This document shows positions 43,216-52,070 of a DNA stretch of 64,000 bases, piece after piece. A program made the translations under genes and the position numbers. Source of the DNA: Arcicella sp038230735 (lineage in GTDB: Bacteria > Bacteroidota > Bacteroidia > Cytophagales > Spirosomataceae). Under the pieces are notes generated by a model. That model was not told where the DNA came from. It saw nothing but the letters and a program-made list of their open reading frames with translations, and ran no database searches. The stretch is from assembly GCA_038230735.1 (NCBI GenBank), contig JBBRMR010000020.1:1-64000 (forward strand), in the 5' to 3' direction. How positions within the stretch are numbered: position 1 is the first letter of the stretch; the number at the start of each line of letters is the position of its first letter.

Positions 43216-43311
43216 TAAAAATATTTAGGTGAATAAAGTAGTTCGTGATTTTATGAAATTGATTTCTTTAAACTCACTAATAATAAATCACCAATCACTG
43301 AATATAAAGCA

Positions 43312-44619
43312 ATGAAAACCAAGACATTAGGAAAAAATAGAGTAAATATTGTTACATTAGGTTGTAGTAAAAATATAGTGGATTCGGAGGTAATTTTTAC
43401 GCAATTGCGAGGTAATGGCATGGACGTTACCCACGAATCTAAAAAAGATGATGCCAACATCGTGATTGTGAATACTTGCGGATTTATTGATAATGCCAAA
43501 CAAGAATCCATTGATACAATTTTGCGATATGCTGATGCTAAACAAGCGGGCGTAATTGACAAATTATACGTAACTGGTTGTCTTTCACATCGTTATAAGG
43601 ATGAGTTAGAATTAGAAATCCCAACGGTGGATGCTTTTTTTGGTACAAATGAATTGCCAAGGTTATTAAAAACCTTGAAAGCTGACTACAAACACGAATT
43701 AATTGGCGAGCGACTTTTGACAACGCCAACGCATTACGCTTACCTAAAAATTGCCGAAGGTTGCGACCGTCCATGTTCGTTTTGTGCAATTCCTTTGATG
43801 CGGGGCGGACACGTTTCTCGAACCGTCGAAGACTTGGTTGTGGAGGCAAAATCGTTGGTGCGAAGAGGTACAAAAGAACTGATTTTGATTGCCCAAGACC
43901 TTACCTATTACGGTTTGGATATTTATAAAAAGCGTAATCTTTCGGAATTATTAGAGCATTTTTCAGACATTGAAGGCTTGGATTGGATACGTTTGCAATA
44001 CGCTTATCCATCGGGTTTTCCGATGGATGTTTTGGACGTAATAAATTCAAAATCAAATATTTGTAAGTATTTAGATATGCCATTGCAAAGTGGTTCAACG
44101 GAAGTTTTAAAGAAAATGCGTAGAGGAATTACCCGTCAAAAAACCGAAGATTTAATCAACGCCATTCGTGATAAAGTGCCAGATATTGCTTTGCGGACAA
44201 CGCTAATTGCGGGGCATCCAGGCGAAACCGAAGCGGATTATGAAGAGACTTATCAGTTTGTAGAAAAAATGCGTTTCGACCGTTTAGGTGTGTTCACGTA
44301 TTCGCACGAAGACCAAACGCATTCGTATAGTTTTGAAGACGATATTCCTGCCGAAATAAAACAGGAACGTGCCGATGAAATTATGGCTATGCAACAAGAT
44401 ATTTCGATGGAATTGAATCAGAACAAGATTGGAAATACCTACAAAGTATTGTTTGATCGCAAGGAGGGAGGACATTTTATTGGCAGAACCCAATACGATT
44501 CGCCCGAAGTAGATAATGAAGTATTAATTCCAGCCACCCAATTTGTCCGTTTGGGAGATTTCGCAAATGTAAAAATCAATAAAGCGGAGGAATTTGATTT
44601 GTATGGCGATTTAATTTAG
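43312..44619 (+). CDS. rimO: Ribosomal protein S12 methylthiotransferase
   Basis: Radical-SAM enzyme that adds a methylthio group to an Asp of ribosomal protein S12. 435 residues. The N-terminal UPF0004 domain has its three cluster cysteines in LGCSKN, NTCGF and TGCLSHRY. The radical SAM CxxxCxxC is CDRPCSFC (about 147-154), and a C-terminal TRAM domain follows (about 375-435). The SKN after the first Cys and YLKIAEGCDRPCSFCAIP separate it from MiaB. The TAG stop lies within a 7-bp repeat. Confidence 0.96.
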   Translation: MKTKTLGKNRVNIVTLGCSKNIVDSEVIFTQLRGNGMDVTHESKKDDANIVIVNTCGFIDNAKQESIDTILRYADAKQAGVIDKLYVTGCLSHRYKDELELEIPTVDAFFGTNELPRLLKTLKADYKHELIGERLLTTPTHYAYLKIAEGCDRPCSFCAIPLMRGGHVSRTVEDLVVEAKSLVRRGTKELILIAQDLTYYGLDIYKKRNLSELLEHFSDIEGLDWIRLQYAYPSGFPMDVLDVINSKSNICKYLDMPLQSGSTEVLKKMRRGITRQKTEDLINAIRDKVPDIALRTTLIAGHPGETEADYEETYQFVEKMRFDRLGVFTYSHEDQTHSYSFEDDIPAEIKQERADEIMAMQQDISMELNQNKIGNTYKVLFDRKEGGHFIGRTQYDSPEVDNEVLIPATQFVRLGDFANVKINKAEEFDLYGDLI

Positions 44620-44700
44620 GGATTGGGTGTTGGGGGTTAGGTGTTAGAAATTCCACTTTAAATTACTAACACCTAAAACCAAACCCCTAATCCCTAATTT
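44615..44700. repeat. Inverted pair of 7-bp repeats spanning two convergent gene ends
   Basis: The left arm 44615-44647 (TTAGGGA, TTGGGTG, TTGGGGG, TTAGGTG) and right arm 44665-44700 (complement) form a long hairpin. They supply the TAG stop of rimO and the last codons and TAG stop of the lysoplasmalogenase gene. Confidence 0.8.
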
Positions 44701-45373
44701 TCAAAACCACTCCTCTCACAATCAGATATTGAGCCGATGTATAAGTGGACATTATCCAAAATCCTGCATTTGGAACAGTTTCTGCAAATTTATTTACTGC
44801 CAAAACACTATCCGAAATCATGAAAAATATAGCTCCGAAAAAGACCCATCTAAAACTACTTTGAGCAACCTGCCCAAAACGATTTATTGCCGATAACATC
44901 ATAATTGCAATGCAGATGGTATAAGCTAAAATCGCTCCTTTCAATCCTCCTGCATTTTCGCTCACAATTTTGTAAAGTATTAAGGCATAAATGATTACAG
45001 GAATTATCCAATAAGGTTTTTGAAATAATAATGACTTTTTGAATTCAATTTCTCGGTTAAAATAAAGCGAATATCCGACTTGCATTAACAAAAATGAGCC
45101 TAAACCCAACATAAAAAATAGCGTAGTTGGAGATTGCAACATCAAAAAACTATCTCCCAATAACGCAAAAATCATAGCCAGAATAAAGAGTGTTTTATCT
45201 TTGAAATTGGTATTTTTTACTGCTGTTATAAAATACAAAATCAACGTAATCATCAAGGCTGGCTTGGTGAAAAAATGGATAGAATTTGGAAGATTTAGTA
45301 ATTCTCCCAATGATTCTATGAGGGCGAAAATTATGTATGCTATAGTGAAGGGTTTGTGGGAGTGGTTGGGCAT
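44687..45373 (-). CDS. Lysoplasmalogenase (YhhN/TMEM86 family)
   Basis: 228 residues with about eight membrane helices spanning nearly the whole chain. Family markers are FTKPALMITLILYF (about 35-48) with the conserved KP, ALLGDSFLML (GD motif, about 72-80), and GAIFFMISDSVLAVNKF (SD motif, about 183-200). The family hydrolyses the vinyl-ether bond of lysoplasmalogens, but bacterial roles are little known. The final residues KIRD are encoded inside the heptad repeat shared with the rimO 3' end. Confidence 0.88.
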   Translation of the reverse strand: MPNHSHKPFTIAYIIFALIESLGELLNLPNSIHFFTKPALMITLILYFITAVKNTNFKDKTLFILAMIFALLGDSFLMLQSPTTLFFMLGLGSFLLMQVGYSLYFNREIEFKKSLLFQKPYWIIPVIIYALILYKIVSENAGGLKGAILAYTICIAIMMLSAINRFGQVAQSSFRWVFFGAIFFMISDSVLAVNKFAETVPNAGFWIMSTYTSAQYLIVRGVVLKIRD

Positions 45374-45400
45374 GGCTGAAGGGTTTTGGAAAATATAAAC

Positions 45401-46069
45401 TTACTGAATAACTTCAAATTCGAGCCAGATTAAATCATCTTTAACATATTTTTCTCTTATTTTTATAAATCCATTCCTTGTCAATAAGTCCAATAAAACT
45501 TCTTTATTCATAACTCCTATACATAGATTTTCATTAACTATATTGGGCAGTTTCAGTTGTTCAAATAAAAAGAGTTTGCCTTTATGCTTCAAAATTCTTT
45601 TGATGTCTATTAGCATTTGATCCATTAAGCTAAAATGATGAAGCGCATCACGCATAATTACTTTGTTAAAAAGCTTTGATGGCAGGTCTGTAGAACTTTC
45701 ATTTCCAATAACCACATTGAAGCTATTTGAAATTGGTTTCCCTTTAAAATTACTGCAAATTTTTTGAAGACTATCTAAGGTTTTAAAGCCATCTGGCATA
45801 ATGTCATTCAAATAAAAGGCTACTGAATCAGTAAAAATGGAATAAATACAAGGATATTGACCATCATAACTGCCAATATCAGCAATAGTATCTGATGGTA
45901 ATATTTGGATAAATTCTAAATCTTCACTTACTTTTTCAAATAATTTTTTTTTGGAAATAGTTGGAGCTTTCAGCCTTTCCAATCTTGCATTTGGATTTTG
46001 ACAATTTTGTGCGAAGGTGTTAATCTTCAATAAATTTAGGAGTATAAATAAGTATAATAGTTTTTTCAT
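45401..46069 (-). CDS. Class I SAM methyltransferase with an export signal
   Basis: 222 residues. The N-terminus (MKKLLYLFILLNLLKINTFAQ) is a convincing signal peptide. The rest has a Rossmann-like methyltransferase order: motif I IADIGSYDGQ (about 61-70), a motif-IV-like segment FNKVIMRDALHHF (about 132-144), and ILKHKGKLFLFEQ (post-I strand). No later ATG precedes motif I, so the signal is part of the protein. An exported SAM-dependent enzyme is odd because SAM is cytosolic. It could use another ligand or have lost activity. Confidence 0.75.
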   Translation of the reverse strand: MKKLLYLFILLNLLKINTFAQNCQNPNARLERLKAPTISKKKLFEKVSEDLEFIQILPSDTIADIGSYDGQYPCIYSIFTDSVAFYLNDIMPDGFKTLDSLQKICSNFKGKPISNSFNVVIGNESSTDLPSKLFNKVIMRDALHHFSLMDQMLIDIKRILKHKGKLFLFEQLKLPNIVNENLCIGVMNKEVLLDLLTRNGFIKIREKYVKDDLIWLEFEVIQ

Positions 46070-46180
46070 TGATAGAATTAAAAGAAAAATATTTCGATAG
46101 TATTCATAATAATCTCTGTATATCTACAATAATACAAACCTTTCCCTCAAAAACAAAATCCCACCATTCCCCCTTCCCAA

Positions 46181-46213
46181 AAACCCTCCACACAACAAAT
46201 GGAGGGTTTTTTA
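46181..46213 (+). terminator. Hairpin with T run upstream of the M1 peptidase gene
   Basis: AAACCCTCCA/TGGAGGGTTT with a 9-base loop and six Ts. It points downstream, so it may end an upstream transcript or attenuate the M1 gene. Confidence 0.7.
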
Positions 46214-46257
46214 GTTTATTTTGTTAAATTGTGCTTTCAAACAACCTAAAAATCAAA

Positions 46258-48225
46258 ATGAGAAAAAGAATTCTTGCCGCCGTGGGCTTATTGACAAGCT
46301 CGGTGGGTTTTGCTCAACAAACTCCGCAAAAGTCCAATTATAGTCAATATGACTTGTTTAATCCGCTGTTCAATTACACCCTCTCAACGCCTACTCGTAG
46401 CGGAACTGGCTCACCTGGGGCTACTTATTGGCAAAATTCAGCGGATTATAAAATCAATGTTTCGTTGGATGATGTTAAAAATATCGTGGACGGAGACGTA
46501 GAAATTACCTACAAAAATGCTTCGCCCGATAAACTAAATTTCCTTTGGTTGCAATTAGACCAAAACCAATTTGGTACTAAATCTCGTGGTGCTTTAACTA
46601 CTCCCATCAATGGTGGGCGTTTTGGAAACACGGGTTTTGAAGGTGGCGACCAAATCAAATCCGTAACGGTGGATGGTCGTCCCGCTGATTTCATGATTAC
46701 CGATACTCGGATGCAAATTAAGTTGGCAACGCCTTTGGCAGAGAGAACGGGAGCCATTAAAATTAAGGTAACGTATTCCTTCAATATTCCTCATTATGGC
46801 TCTGACCGTATGGGTACGCAGGAGTCCAAAAACGGAACGATTTATGAAATGGCTCAATGGTATCCTCGGATGTGCGTTTATGATGATATAGAGGGCTGGA
46901 ATACTCTTCCGTATTTGGGTGCGGGCGAGTTTTATTTGGAATATGGTAACTTTGAATATGCCGTTACCGTGCCTTCAAGCCATATTGTGGTGGGTTCGGG
47001 CGAATTAACTAATCCTGCCGAATGTTGGACTTCAACGCAACAAAAGCGTTTGGCAGATGCCGCCAATAGTGATAAAACGGTCATGGTTATTGAAAAAGAT
47101 GAAGTCGGAACGGATGCTTCTCGCCCACGAAAAGATGGTAAAATTACTTGGAAATTCCGTTGTTCAATGGCTCGTGATGTGGCTTTTGCTACGTCAAAAT
47201 CCTTTGTGATTGATGCCGCCAAAATCAATTTGCCGAGTGGTAAAAAATCCTTGGCCATGTCGGCTTATCCAGTAGAATCGGCGGGAGATAAGGCATGGAC
47301 TCGCTCGACAGAATACGTGAAAGGCTGCATTGAATATTACTCGAAATGGTTGTTTGAATATACTTATCCCGTGGCTACCAATGTAGCGGGTGTTGTGGGT
47401 GGTATGGAATATCCTGGGATTGTTTTCTGTGGAAACACCAGTCAAGGCGAAAGCCTTTGGGGCGTAACTGACCACGAATTTGGACACAATTGGTTTCCGA
47501 TGATTGTGGGTTCAAACGAACGTAAATTTGCTTGGATGGATGAAGGTTTCAATACTTTTATCAATTTTTATTCAACCGATGATTTTAATAAAGGAGAATA
47601 TAAGGGTTCGAAAACGGATATGCACCAAATGTCTAAGCAATTATTCCGTGAATCTGCCGAACCAATCATGAATATTCCAGATGTGATTCAACCGAATGGA
47701 TTGGGTTATGAAGCATATTTTAAACCAGGTTTGGGCTTGAAAATGTTGCGTGAGCAAATCTTGGGTCAGGAGCGTTTTGATTATGCTTTCCGTGAATACA
47801 TCAAACGCTGGGCATTCAAACATCCAACGCCTTATGACTTCTTCAAGACGATGGAAGATGCAGCGGGCGAAGATTTATCATGGTTTTGGAGAGGTTGGTT
47901 TTACGAAACTTGGAAACTCGACCAGTCGGTAAAAGATGTTCAGTATATCGAACAAGATGCTAAAAATGGTGCGATTATTACGATTGAGAATTTGGAAAAA
48001 TTAGCCATGCCCGCCATCGTAGAAATGGAAATGGTTGGGGGAACAAAAGAGCGTGTAACCTTACCCATTGAAATCTGGCAAAGAGGTGGTTCATGGACGT
48101 TTAAATCTACAACTAATTTACCTTTGAAATCGGTTACAATTGATCCAGACCACGTTTTCCCAGATATTAATTCTAAAAATAATACTTGGAAACCCTTGAA
48201 TTATAAAGCTCCGAAGGCTAATTAG
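46258..48225 (+). CDS. Exported M1-family metallopeptidase
   Basis: 655 residues from the ATG at 46258, which opens a signal peptide (cleavage after VGFAQ); a GTG at 46231 is in frame but less likely. The N-terminal beta saddle (about 60-270) precedes the catalytic domain with VVGGMEYPGI (exopeptidase loop, GxMEx), the zinc site HEFGHNWFP (about 406-414), and the third ligand in WMDEGFNTF. The Asn of the usual GAMEN is replaced by Tyr, as in many Bacteroidota homologues. Predicted periplasmic aminopeptidase. Its stop lies in a 7-bp repeat. Confidence 0.93.
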   Translation: MRKRILAAVGLLTSSVGFAQQTPQKSNYSQYDLFNPLFNYTLSTPTRSGTGSPGATYWQNSADYKINVSLDDVKNIVDGDVEITYKNASPDKLNFLWLQLDQNQFGTKSRGALTTPINGGRFGNTGFEGGDQIKSVTVDGRPADFMITDTRMQIKLATPLAERTGAIKIKVTYSFNIPHYGSDRMGTQESKNGTIYEMAQWYPRMCVYDDIEGWNTLPYLGAGEFYLEYGNFEYAVTVPSSHIVVGSGELTNPAECWTSTQQKRLADAANSDKTVMVIEKDEVGTDASRPRKDGKITWKFRCSMARDVAFATSKSFVIDAAKINLPSGKKSLAMSAYPVESAGDKAWTRSTEYVKGCIEYYSKWLFEYTYPVATNVAGVVGGMEYPGIVFCGNTSQGESLWGVTDHEFGHNWFPMIVGSNERKFAWMDEGFNTFINFYSTDDFNKGEYKGSKTDMHQMSKQLFRESAEPIMNIPDVIQPNGLGYEAYFKPGLGLKMLREQILGQERFDYAFREYIKRWAFKHPTPYDFFKTMEDAAGEDLSWFWRGWFYETWKLDQSVKDVQYIEQDAKNGAIITIENLEKLAMPAIVEMEMVGGTKERVTLPIEIWQRGGSWTFKSTTNLPLKSVTIDPDHVFPDINSKNNTWKPLNYKAPKAN

Positions 48226-48228
48226 GGA

Positions 48229-48272
48229 TTAGTTACTGGTGTATTGGTTACTGGTAAACTGGTTACTGATAA
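48229..48272 (+). repeat. Degenerate 7-bp repeat (GTTACTG type)
   Basis: Units near GTTACTG, GTGTATTG, GTTACTG, GTAAACTG and GTTACTG follow the M1 stop and start inside it (TTAGGGATTAG). Confidence 0.75.
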
Positions 48273-48283
48273 GTTCAAAAAAC

Positions 48284-48324
48284 ATGACCTTCCTAAAAGC
48301 TATTCTTACTTATGGGAAGGTCAT
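48284..48324. terminator. Hairpin between the M1 and DUF4846 genes
   Basis: ATGACCTTCC/GGAAGGTCAT with a 21-base loop in a convergent intergenic gap. Weak T run, so only a probable terminator. Confidence 0.55.
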
Positions 48325-48337
48325 ATTAATATAAAAA

Positions 48338-48384
48338 AATCTGCGAAAATCTGCGTTGCGAAGCATCTGCGTTCATCTGCGTGC
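48338..48384 (+). repeat. ATCTGCG repeat, period 10
   Basis: Four ATCTGCG words, the last two exactly 10 bases apart. The same word with the same period is at 24596-24612. It abuts the 3' end of the DUF4846 gene. Confidence 0.7.
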
Positions 48385-48392
48385 CAATCTCC

Positions 48393-49184
48393 TCAAAACC
48401 GATGCAAAGCCGACACAAGAAACGTCCATTCGGGCGTATAAAGTTGGCTGTCTAAATCTTTTAAACTATACCAAGCTCCACCTTTGGGATTCTTGACGAT
48501 GTGAATATCTTGAGCGGGCATATAACTTTGAGCCAAAAGAAAAACTTTATCCTTAGTCTGTTGATTTTCAGCCACGTCCATTACAATCATAGCGTGTCCG
48601 TAACTTTTCGGATTAGATACTATAAACACATCTCCCCTCTGTAAATCTCTCAAATCCTTGACGGTTTTCATTTCTTTTTCAAGCGTGTAAGTATTGGCAT
48701 ACGAAAAGACCATATCCAAATATTTTCTAAATCCTTCAGGACTATTATCAACTCCTTTTACTTTTGTAAAACCTTGATTGCTAAGACGATAGCCTTGTTT
48801 GTATTTGACATAATTCATCGAAATGCCACTAAAAGTTTTGAAAGAAATTTCTTGAATCCTCTTTTGAGCAAACAAATATTCCGCCCGCAAACGCATTACA
48901 GCATCAGCACATTGTTGGAGGTCTTTTGTGCCTCGGTCAATATCCAAAACCGCTACTTGCTGGGAATTTGTTTTCTCGGAATCATTATAAAAATAGACTT
49001 TAGCTTTATCATTTTTCAAAGGAAAATTACGCAAATATTCTCCAAAAGAATTTTTCTCAATACCCAAACGCTGATAGTTTAGAGGTAAATTAAACCGAGT
49101 TTCAACGGTTTTGCCAGTAGGATTTATTTGTCCGAAAACGGAGATTTTGATAAAGAATAAAGAGAGAATTAGGATATTTTTCAT
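48393..49184 (-). CDS. Exported DUF4846 protein
   Basis: 263 residues with a signal peptide (cleavage after SVFGQ). DUF4846 markers include QQCADAVMRLRAEYLFAQKR (about 89-108), a GDVFIVSNPKSYGHAMIVMDVAEN stretch (about 184-207), and the QSYMPAQDIHIVKNP tail. The GxAxIVxD part with the conserved His recalls papain-like NlpC/P60 folds, but no catalytic Cys is evident at the usual place. Function unknown; the protein should be periplasmic or outer-membrane associated. Confidence 0.82.
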   Translation of the reverse strand: MKNILILSLFFIKISVFGQINPTGKTVETRFNLPLNYQRLGIEKNSFGEYLRNFPLKNDKAKVYFYNDSEKTNSQQVAVLDIDRGTKDLQQCADAVMRLRAEYLFAQKRIQEISFKTFSGISMNYVKYKQGYRLSNQGFTKVKGVDNSPEGFRKYLDMVFSYANTYTLEKEMKTVKDLRDLQRGDVFIVSNPKSYGHAMIVMDVAENQQTKDKVFLLAQSYMPAQDIHIVKNPKGGAWYSLKDLDSQLYTPEWTFLVSALHRF

Positions 49185-49258
49185 TTTAAAACAAATTTAG
49201 TGATAATGATATTAGCCATAAAATCTCGAAGATATTATGAAAAGTAAAGATAAAAATT

Positions 49259-49284
49259 GCGTCTTTGCGTCTTTGTGGCAAAAC
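49259..49284 (+). repeat. Period-8 GCGTCTTT repeat
   Basis: GCGTCTTT occurs twice in tandem and then GTGG, upstream of the DUF4846 gene. Short intergenic repeat; no function assigned. Confidence 0.5.
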
Positions 49285-49291
49285 AGGTTAA

Positions 49292-49322
49292 TAAAAAAGC
49301 TACATCTTTTTGGACGTAGCTT
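49292..49322 (-). terminator. Terminator of the T9SS cargo gene
   Basis: On the minus strand, AAGCTACGTC/GATGTAGCTT (one mismatch) is followed by six Ts, about 60 bases after the stop of the gene at 49385-50032. Confidence 0.8.
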
Positions 49323-49384
49323 CTAAATATAGATTTGCAAATCAAATATTTCTGATAAAAAATGTGGAAAAAAATCCACAATTA

Positions 49385-50032
49385 TTACTGATGTCTCACC
49401 AATAATTTCTTGGTTACCAAAGACTTACCATCTGATGAAAGTTGATACAAGTAAATTCCATTGTTCCATTCTTTGGTTGAGATTCTTACTTTGCGTTGGT
49501 CTTTTTCCAAAACTTCTTCTTTTATTTCACTGCCCAATACATTATAAAAAGTAATTTTTGCTTCACCCACTTGCGATGAAATCACGTAATCAATATCAGC
49601 GTGGTCATCGGCTGGGTTTGGATAAATATTAGAAACTGTCAATTTATCACTCGAAAATAGTCTATCTTCTGTATTAATAAATTCATCATTTTTGTTTTCA
49701 ACAATTGCAACTACTGGCTGTGGAGTAATAACTTCGCTTTTAACTAATTGATTCTTAGTACTTTGCAATAAAAATGAATTCGTAAAATATTGATTAATAT
49801 ACGTTGAACGTTGGTAATTGATATTTCTATCTAATGCCAAAAACGGAACTTGGAAAAGCGAAAATGAATTCTTTTTAAATAATAAAGAAGGCGAAACCGA
49901 AGTTTTGTTCTTCGGTTTTATATCCAATCGACTTTTATTTCGATTGCTGTCGGTTTGGGCGAATGTATTCATGTCTGACAATAATACAGTCAGCATCAAT
50001 AGCACCAGCGAATTTTTTAGTATAAGTTTCAT
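49385..50032 (-). CDS. Small protein with T9SS type A C-terminal sorting domain
   Basis: 215 residues with a signal peptide (cleavage after TFAQ) and a mostly low-complexity central part (about 25-130). The C-terminal type A sorting domain (about 135-215) has VSNIYPNPADDHADIDYVI, then KITFYNVLGSEIKEEV, YLYQLSSDG and the terminal KKLLVRHQ. This is the signal for export and anchoring by the type IX system. The mature protein is very short and has no recognised domain, so it may be a small surface protein or mainly a carrier for the signal. Confidence 0.88.
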   Translation of the reverse strand: MKLILKNSLVLLMLTVLLSDMNTFAQTDSNRNKSRLDIKPKNKTSVSPSLLFKKNSFSLFQVPFLALDRNINYQRSTYINQYFTNSFLLQSTKNQLVKSEVITPQPVVAIVENKNDEFINTEDRLFSSDKLTVSNIYPNPADDHADIDYVISSQVGEAKITFYNVLGSEIKEEVLEKDQRKVRISTKEWNNGIYLYQLSSDGKSLVTKKLLVRHQ

Positions 50033-50305
50033 TTCATTGTAAATGTTATGCTCAAATATTTTTATTTATGCTTTTTTTTATGAAAAAAGACGTTCATTTA
50101 TCTCTACAAAAACCGTGCAAGCCTTTTTTGTCCTTCATTCTACTAATAAGACTCTAAAATTACGCAAAAGGTTGCACTGGGGATTCTTAAAAAATGTTAA
50201 ATGTATCACGGCGGTTCGATAGCCTTGTCCATTGTGTAAACCTTTAACAATCAATATTCTAAAAATCTTACTATTGAACAAAAATATAGTAAAAATATTC
50301 AATTT

Positions 50306-52036
50306 TCAAAGTTTAGGCTTACTTTTTTTCTTCGACTTATTTAATGGTAATTTTTTTGTCTGAATCTCTACCTTTTTTACTATCATAGAATCTTTGTTTG
50401 CAGGTTTAATTTTCACTTCCAAAACAGGCGTAACTGCCTTGATGATGGATGCTTTGGTGGGGCGTTCGTTGAGTCTCCAACGGAAACCATCCAATTCTTT
50501 ATCATCGGCTTTTATCTCTTTAGGTGGAATAAATCTGCCATCGGGTTTGCCAATAAACGTAATTCTACTAACTCGACTTTTGGCAAAATTCAGATTCATT
50601 TTCCCACATTGCACTCGGTTCATGCCAGTAACAGTGTTTTTTTCGTCAATGGCATAATAAATACTTTCGCCGTTTCCGTCCACAACTACTCTTTCCATTT
50701 TGGCACTATCGGTGAACATCACCTGCATTTTTCGCCCTTTAATTTGGTTATAATTTATGAGCGTATCAATGGAAATTACAAAGGATTTGCCTTTCAAAGT
50801 CATCAATTTTATTTTTTCACGTTTCAGCAAAATATTGATTGAATCGGCTTCTGACTGGTTTTTGTCATTCCAGATAATGGGTTTTTGGTAAAAATAAATG
50901 GTGGAATCGGATACATTATAACTCAAAGAATCGCACTTTGCTGCCATGTCCGATTTATAAATCTGCACTTTTTTGTAGGCGTACATTTTCTTAACTTTCG
51001 TTTCTTTATTGTCTAATGAAATCAAGGTATCGGCATTGATAAACAGGGTGTCATTTTCAAAAATATTCTTCAACAATGCGTGTCCGAATACCCGTGTGTA
51101 GCCATTTTTCTTGGAATATCGCCCCTTGTCGCCCGTCAGGATGGCCTTGTCTTTTTTGGAAACGAAAACAATATTTCCGTTTGCCACGCCAATTTCGGTA
51201 GGAGGGTCATAAATCATGGTGTCGGCAGTCATGATATAGTCCTCAGTTTTCACGGTTGAACGTCCTTTAAGATTTGAAATTTTCGTGAGGGTATTATATT
51301 GACTCCCCGTGTTGGCGTAAGTAGTATCTTTATTATTGATAATTAAAGTCGGGGCAATAAAATACGCCTCTTTCGACAGCATATTATACCGCAGAGAGTC
51401 GGCGGTAAGATTTCCTTCTTTATCAATAACTTTAACGTTAGTTTTGAAATTTACCTGTTTCGTAGTGGTGTTATAATAGGCTTCTCTACTTGTAAGCGTA
51501 CTTTTTTTATCCACAACTTTACCGTTTGTGTTATAATACGCTACGCTTGAATTCAAATCATAGTCCATTTTATTGGTCGTAATGACAACCGTTTTATCAT
51601 CCAATTTTACTCGCCCGTTGATTTTTGCTTTTCTTTCATTCCCAAAATAATAGGCAGTATCGCCAGTAATGGTTACGGTATCAGATTGGATAATTTTGAC
51701 TTTCCCGTAGGCTTCTAAGATGTTGGTAGTTTCATTTAGGATGGCTAAGTTACAGTAAATTAGCGTATTAGCTTGCCGAAGGGCTACATTTCCAATCAGC
51801 TTTCGTTGTTGAAGAAATCCTTGATTAATGCCCACTAAACTATCCGCTTTGATAATTTCAACTTGATTGGGATTCATGGGTTGGGCGGAGGGTACTTGGG
51901 CGATTGATTTTAGGGAACATAGAAATAACAAAACCAATAATTGTATAGATTTGACAACTTTTAAAGCCATCATGGAATGATTATCAAATCTTACTTTTGA
52001 CAATTTTATTTGACGTATTTTTGCGTGATATTTCAT
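50306..52036 (-). CDS. OstA/LptA-like beta-jellyroll protein
   Basis: Up to 576 residues. The better start is probably the ATG-ATG at 51973 (MMALKVVKSIQLL...), which opens a signal peptide ending SIAQ; the upstream ATG at 52036 adds 21 residues without a signal character. Repeated OstA-like strands occur: VEIIKADSLVGI, KLIGNVALRQANTLIYCNLAIL, LEAYGKVKIIQSDTVTITGD, and further copies to about residue 480. The C-terminus is Lys-rich. Bacteroidota annotate this group as OstA-like, possibly linked to LPS transport. Divergent from tilS. Confidence 0.83.
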   Translation of the reverse strand: MKYHAKIRQIKLSKVRFDNHSMMALKVVKSIQLLVLLFLCSLKSIAQVPSAQPMNPNQVEIIKADSLVGINQGFLQQRKLIGNVALRQANTLIYCNLAILNETTNILEAYGKVKIIQSDTVTITGDTAYYFGNERKAKINGRVKLDDKTVVITTNKMDYDLNSSVAYYNTNGKVVDKKSTLTSREAYYNTTTKQVNFKTNVKVIDKEGNLTADSLRYNMLSKEAYFIAPTLIINNKDTTYANTGSQYNTLTKISNLKGRSTVKTEDYIMTADTMIYDPPTEIGVANGNIVFVSKKDKAILTGDKGRYSKKNGYTRVFGHALLKNIFENDTLFINADTLISLDNKETKVKKMYAYKKVQIYKSDMAAKCDSLSYNVSDSTIYFYQKPIIWNDKNQSEADSINILLKREKIKLMTLKGKSFVISIDTLINYNQIKGRKMQVMFTDSAKMERVVVDGNGESIYYAIDEKNTVTGMNRVQCGKMNLNFAKSRVSRITFIGKPDGRFIPPKEIKADDKELDGFRWRLNERPTKASIIKAVTPVLEVKIKPANKDSMIVKKVEIQTKKLPLNKSKKKSKPKL

Positions 52037-52070
52037 AGTCTTGATAACGCAAAATTACCAAAATAATACC

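Noticed and set aside
50200..50230. Possible tRNA T-arm (GGTTCGATAGC) upstream of the T9SS cargo gene
   Set aside because: No acceptor stem, anticodon arm or CCA-like end can be built around it.
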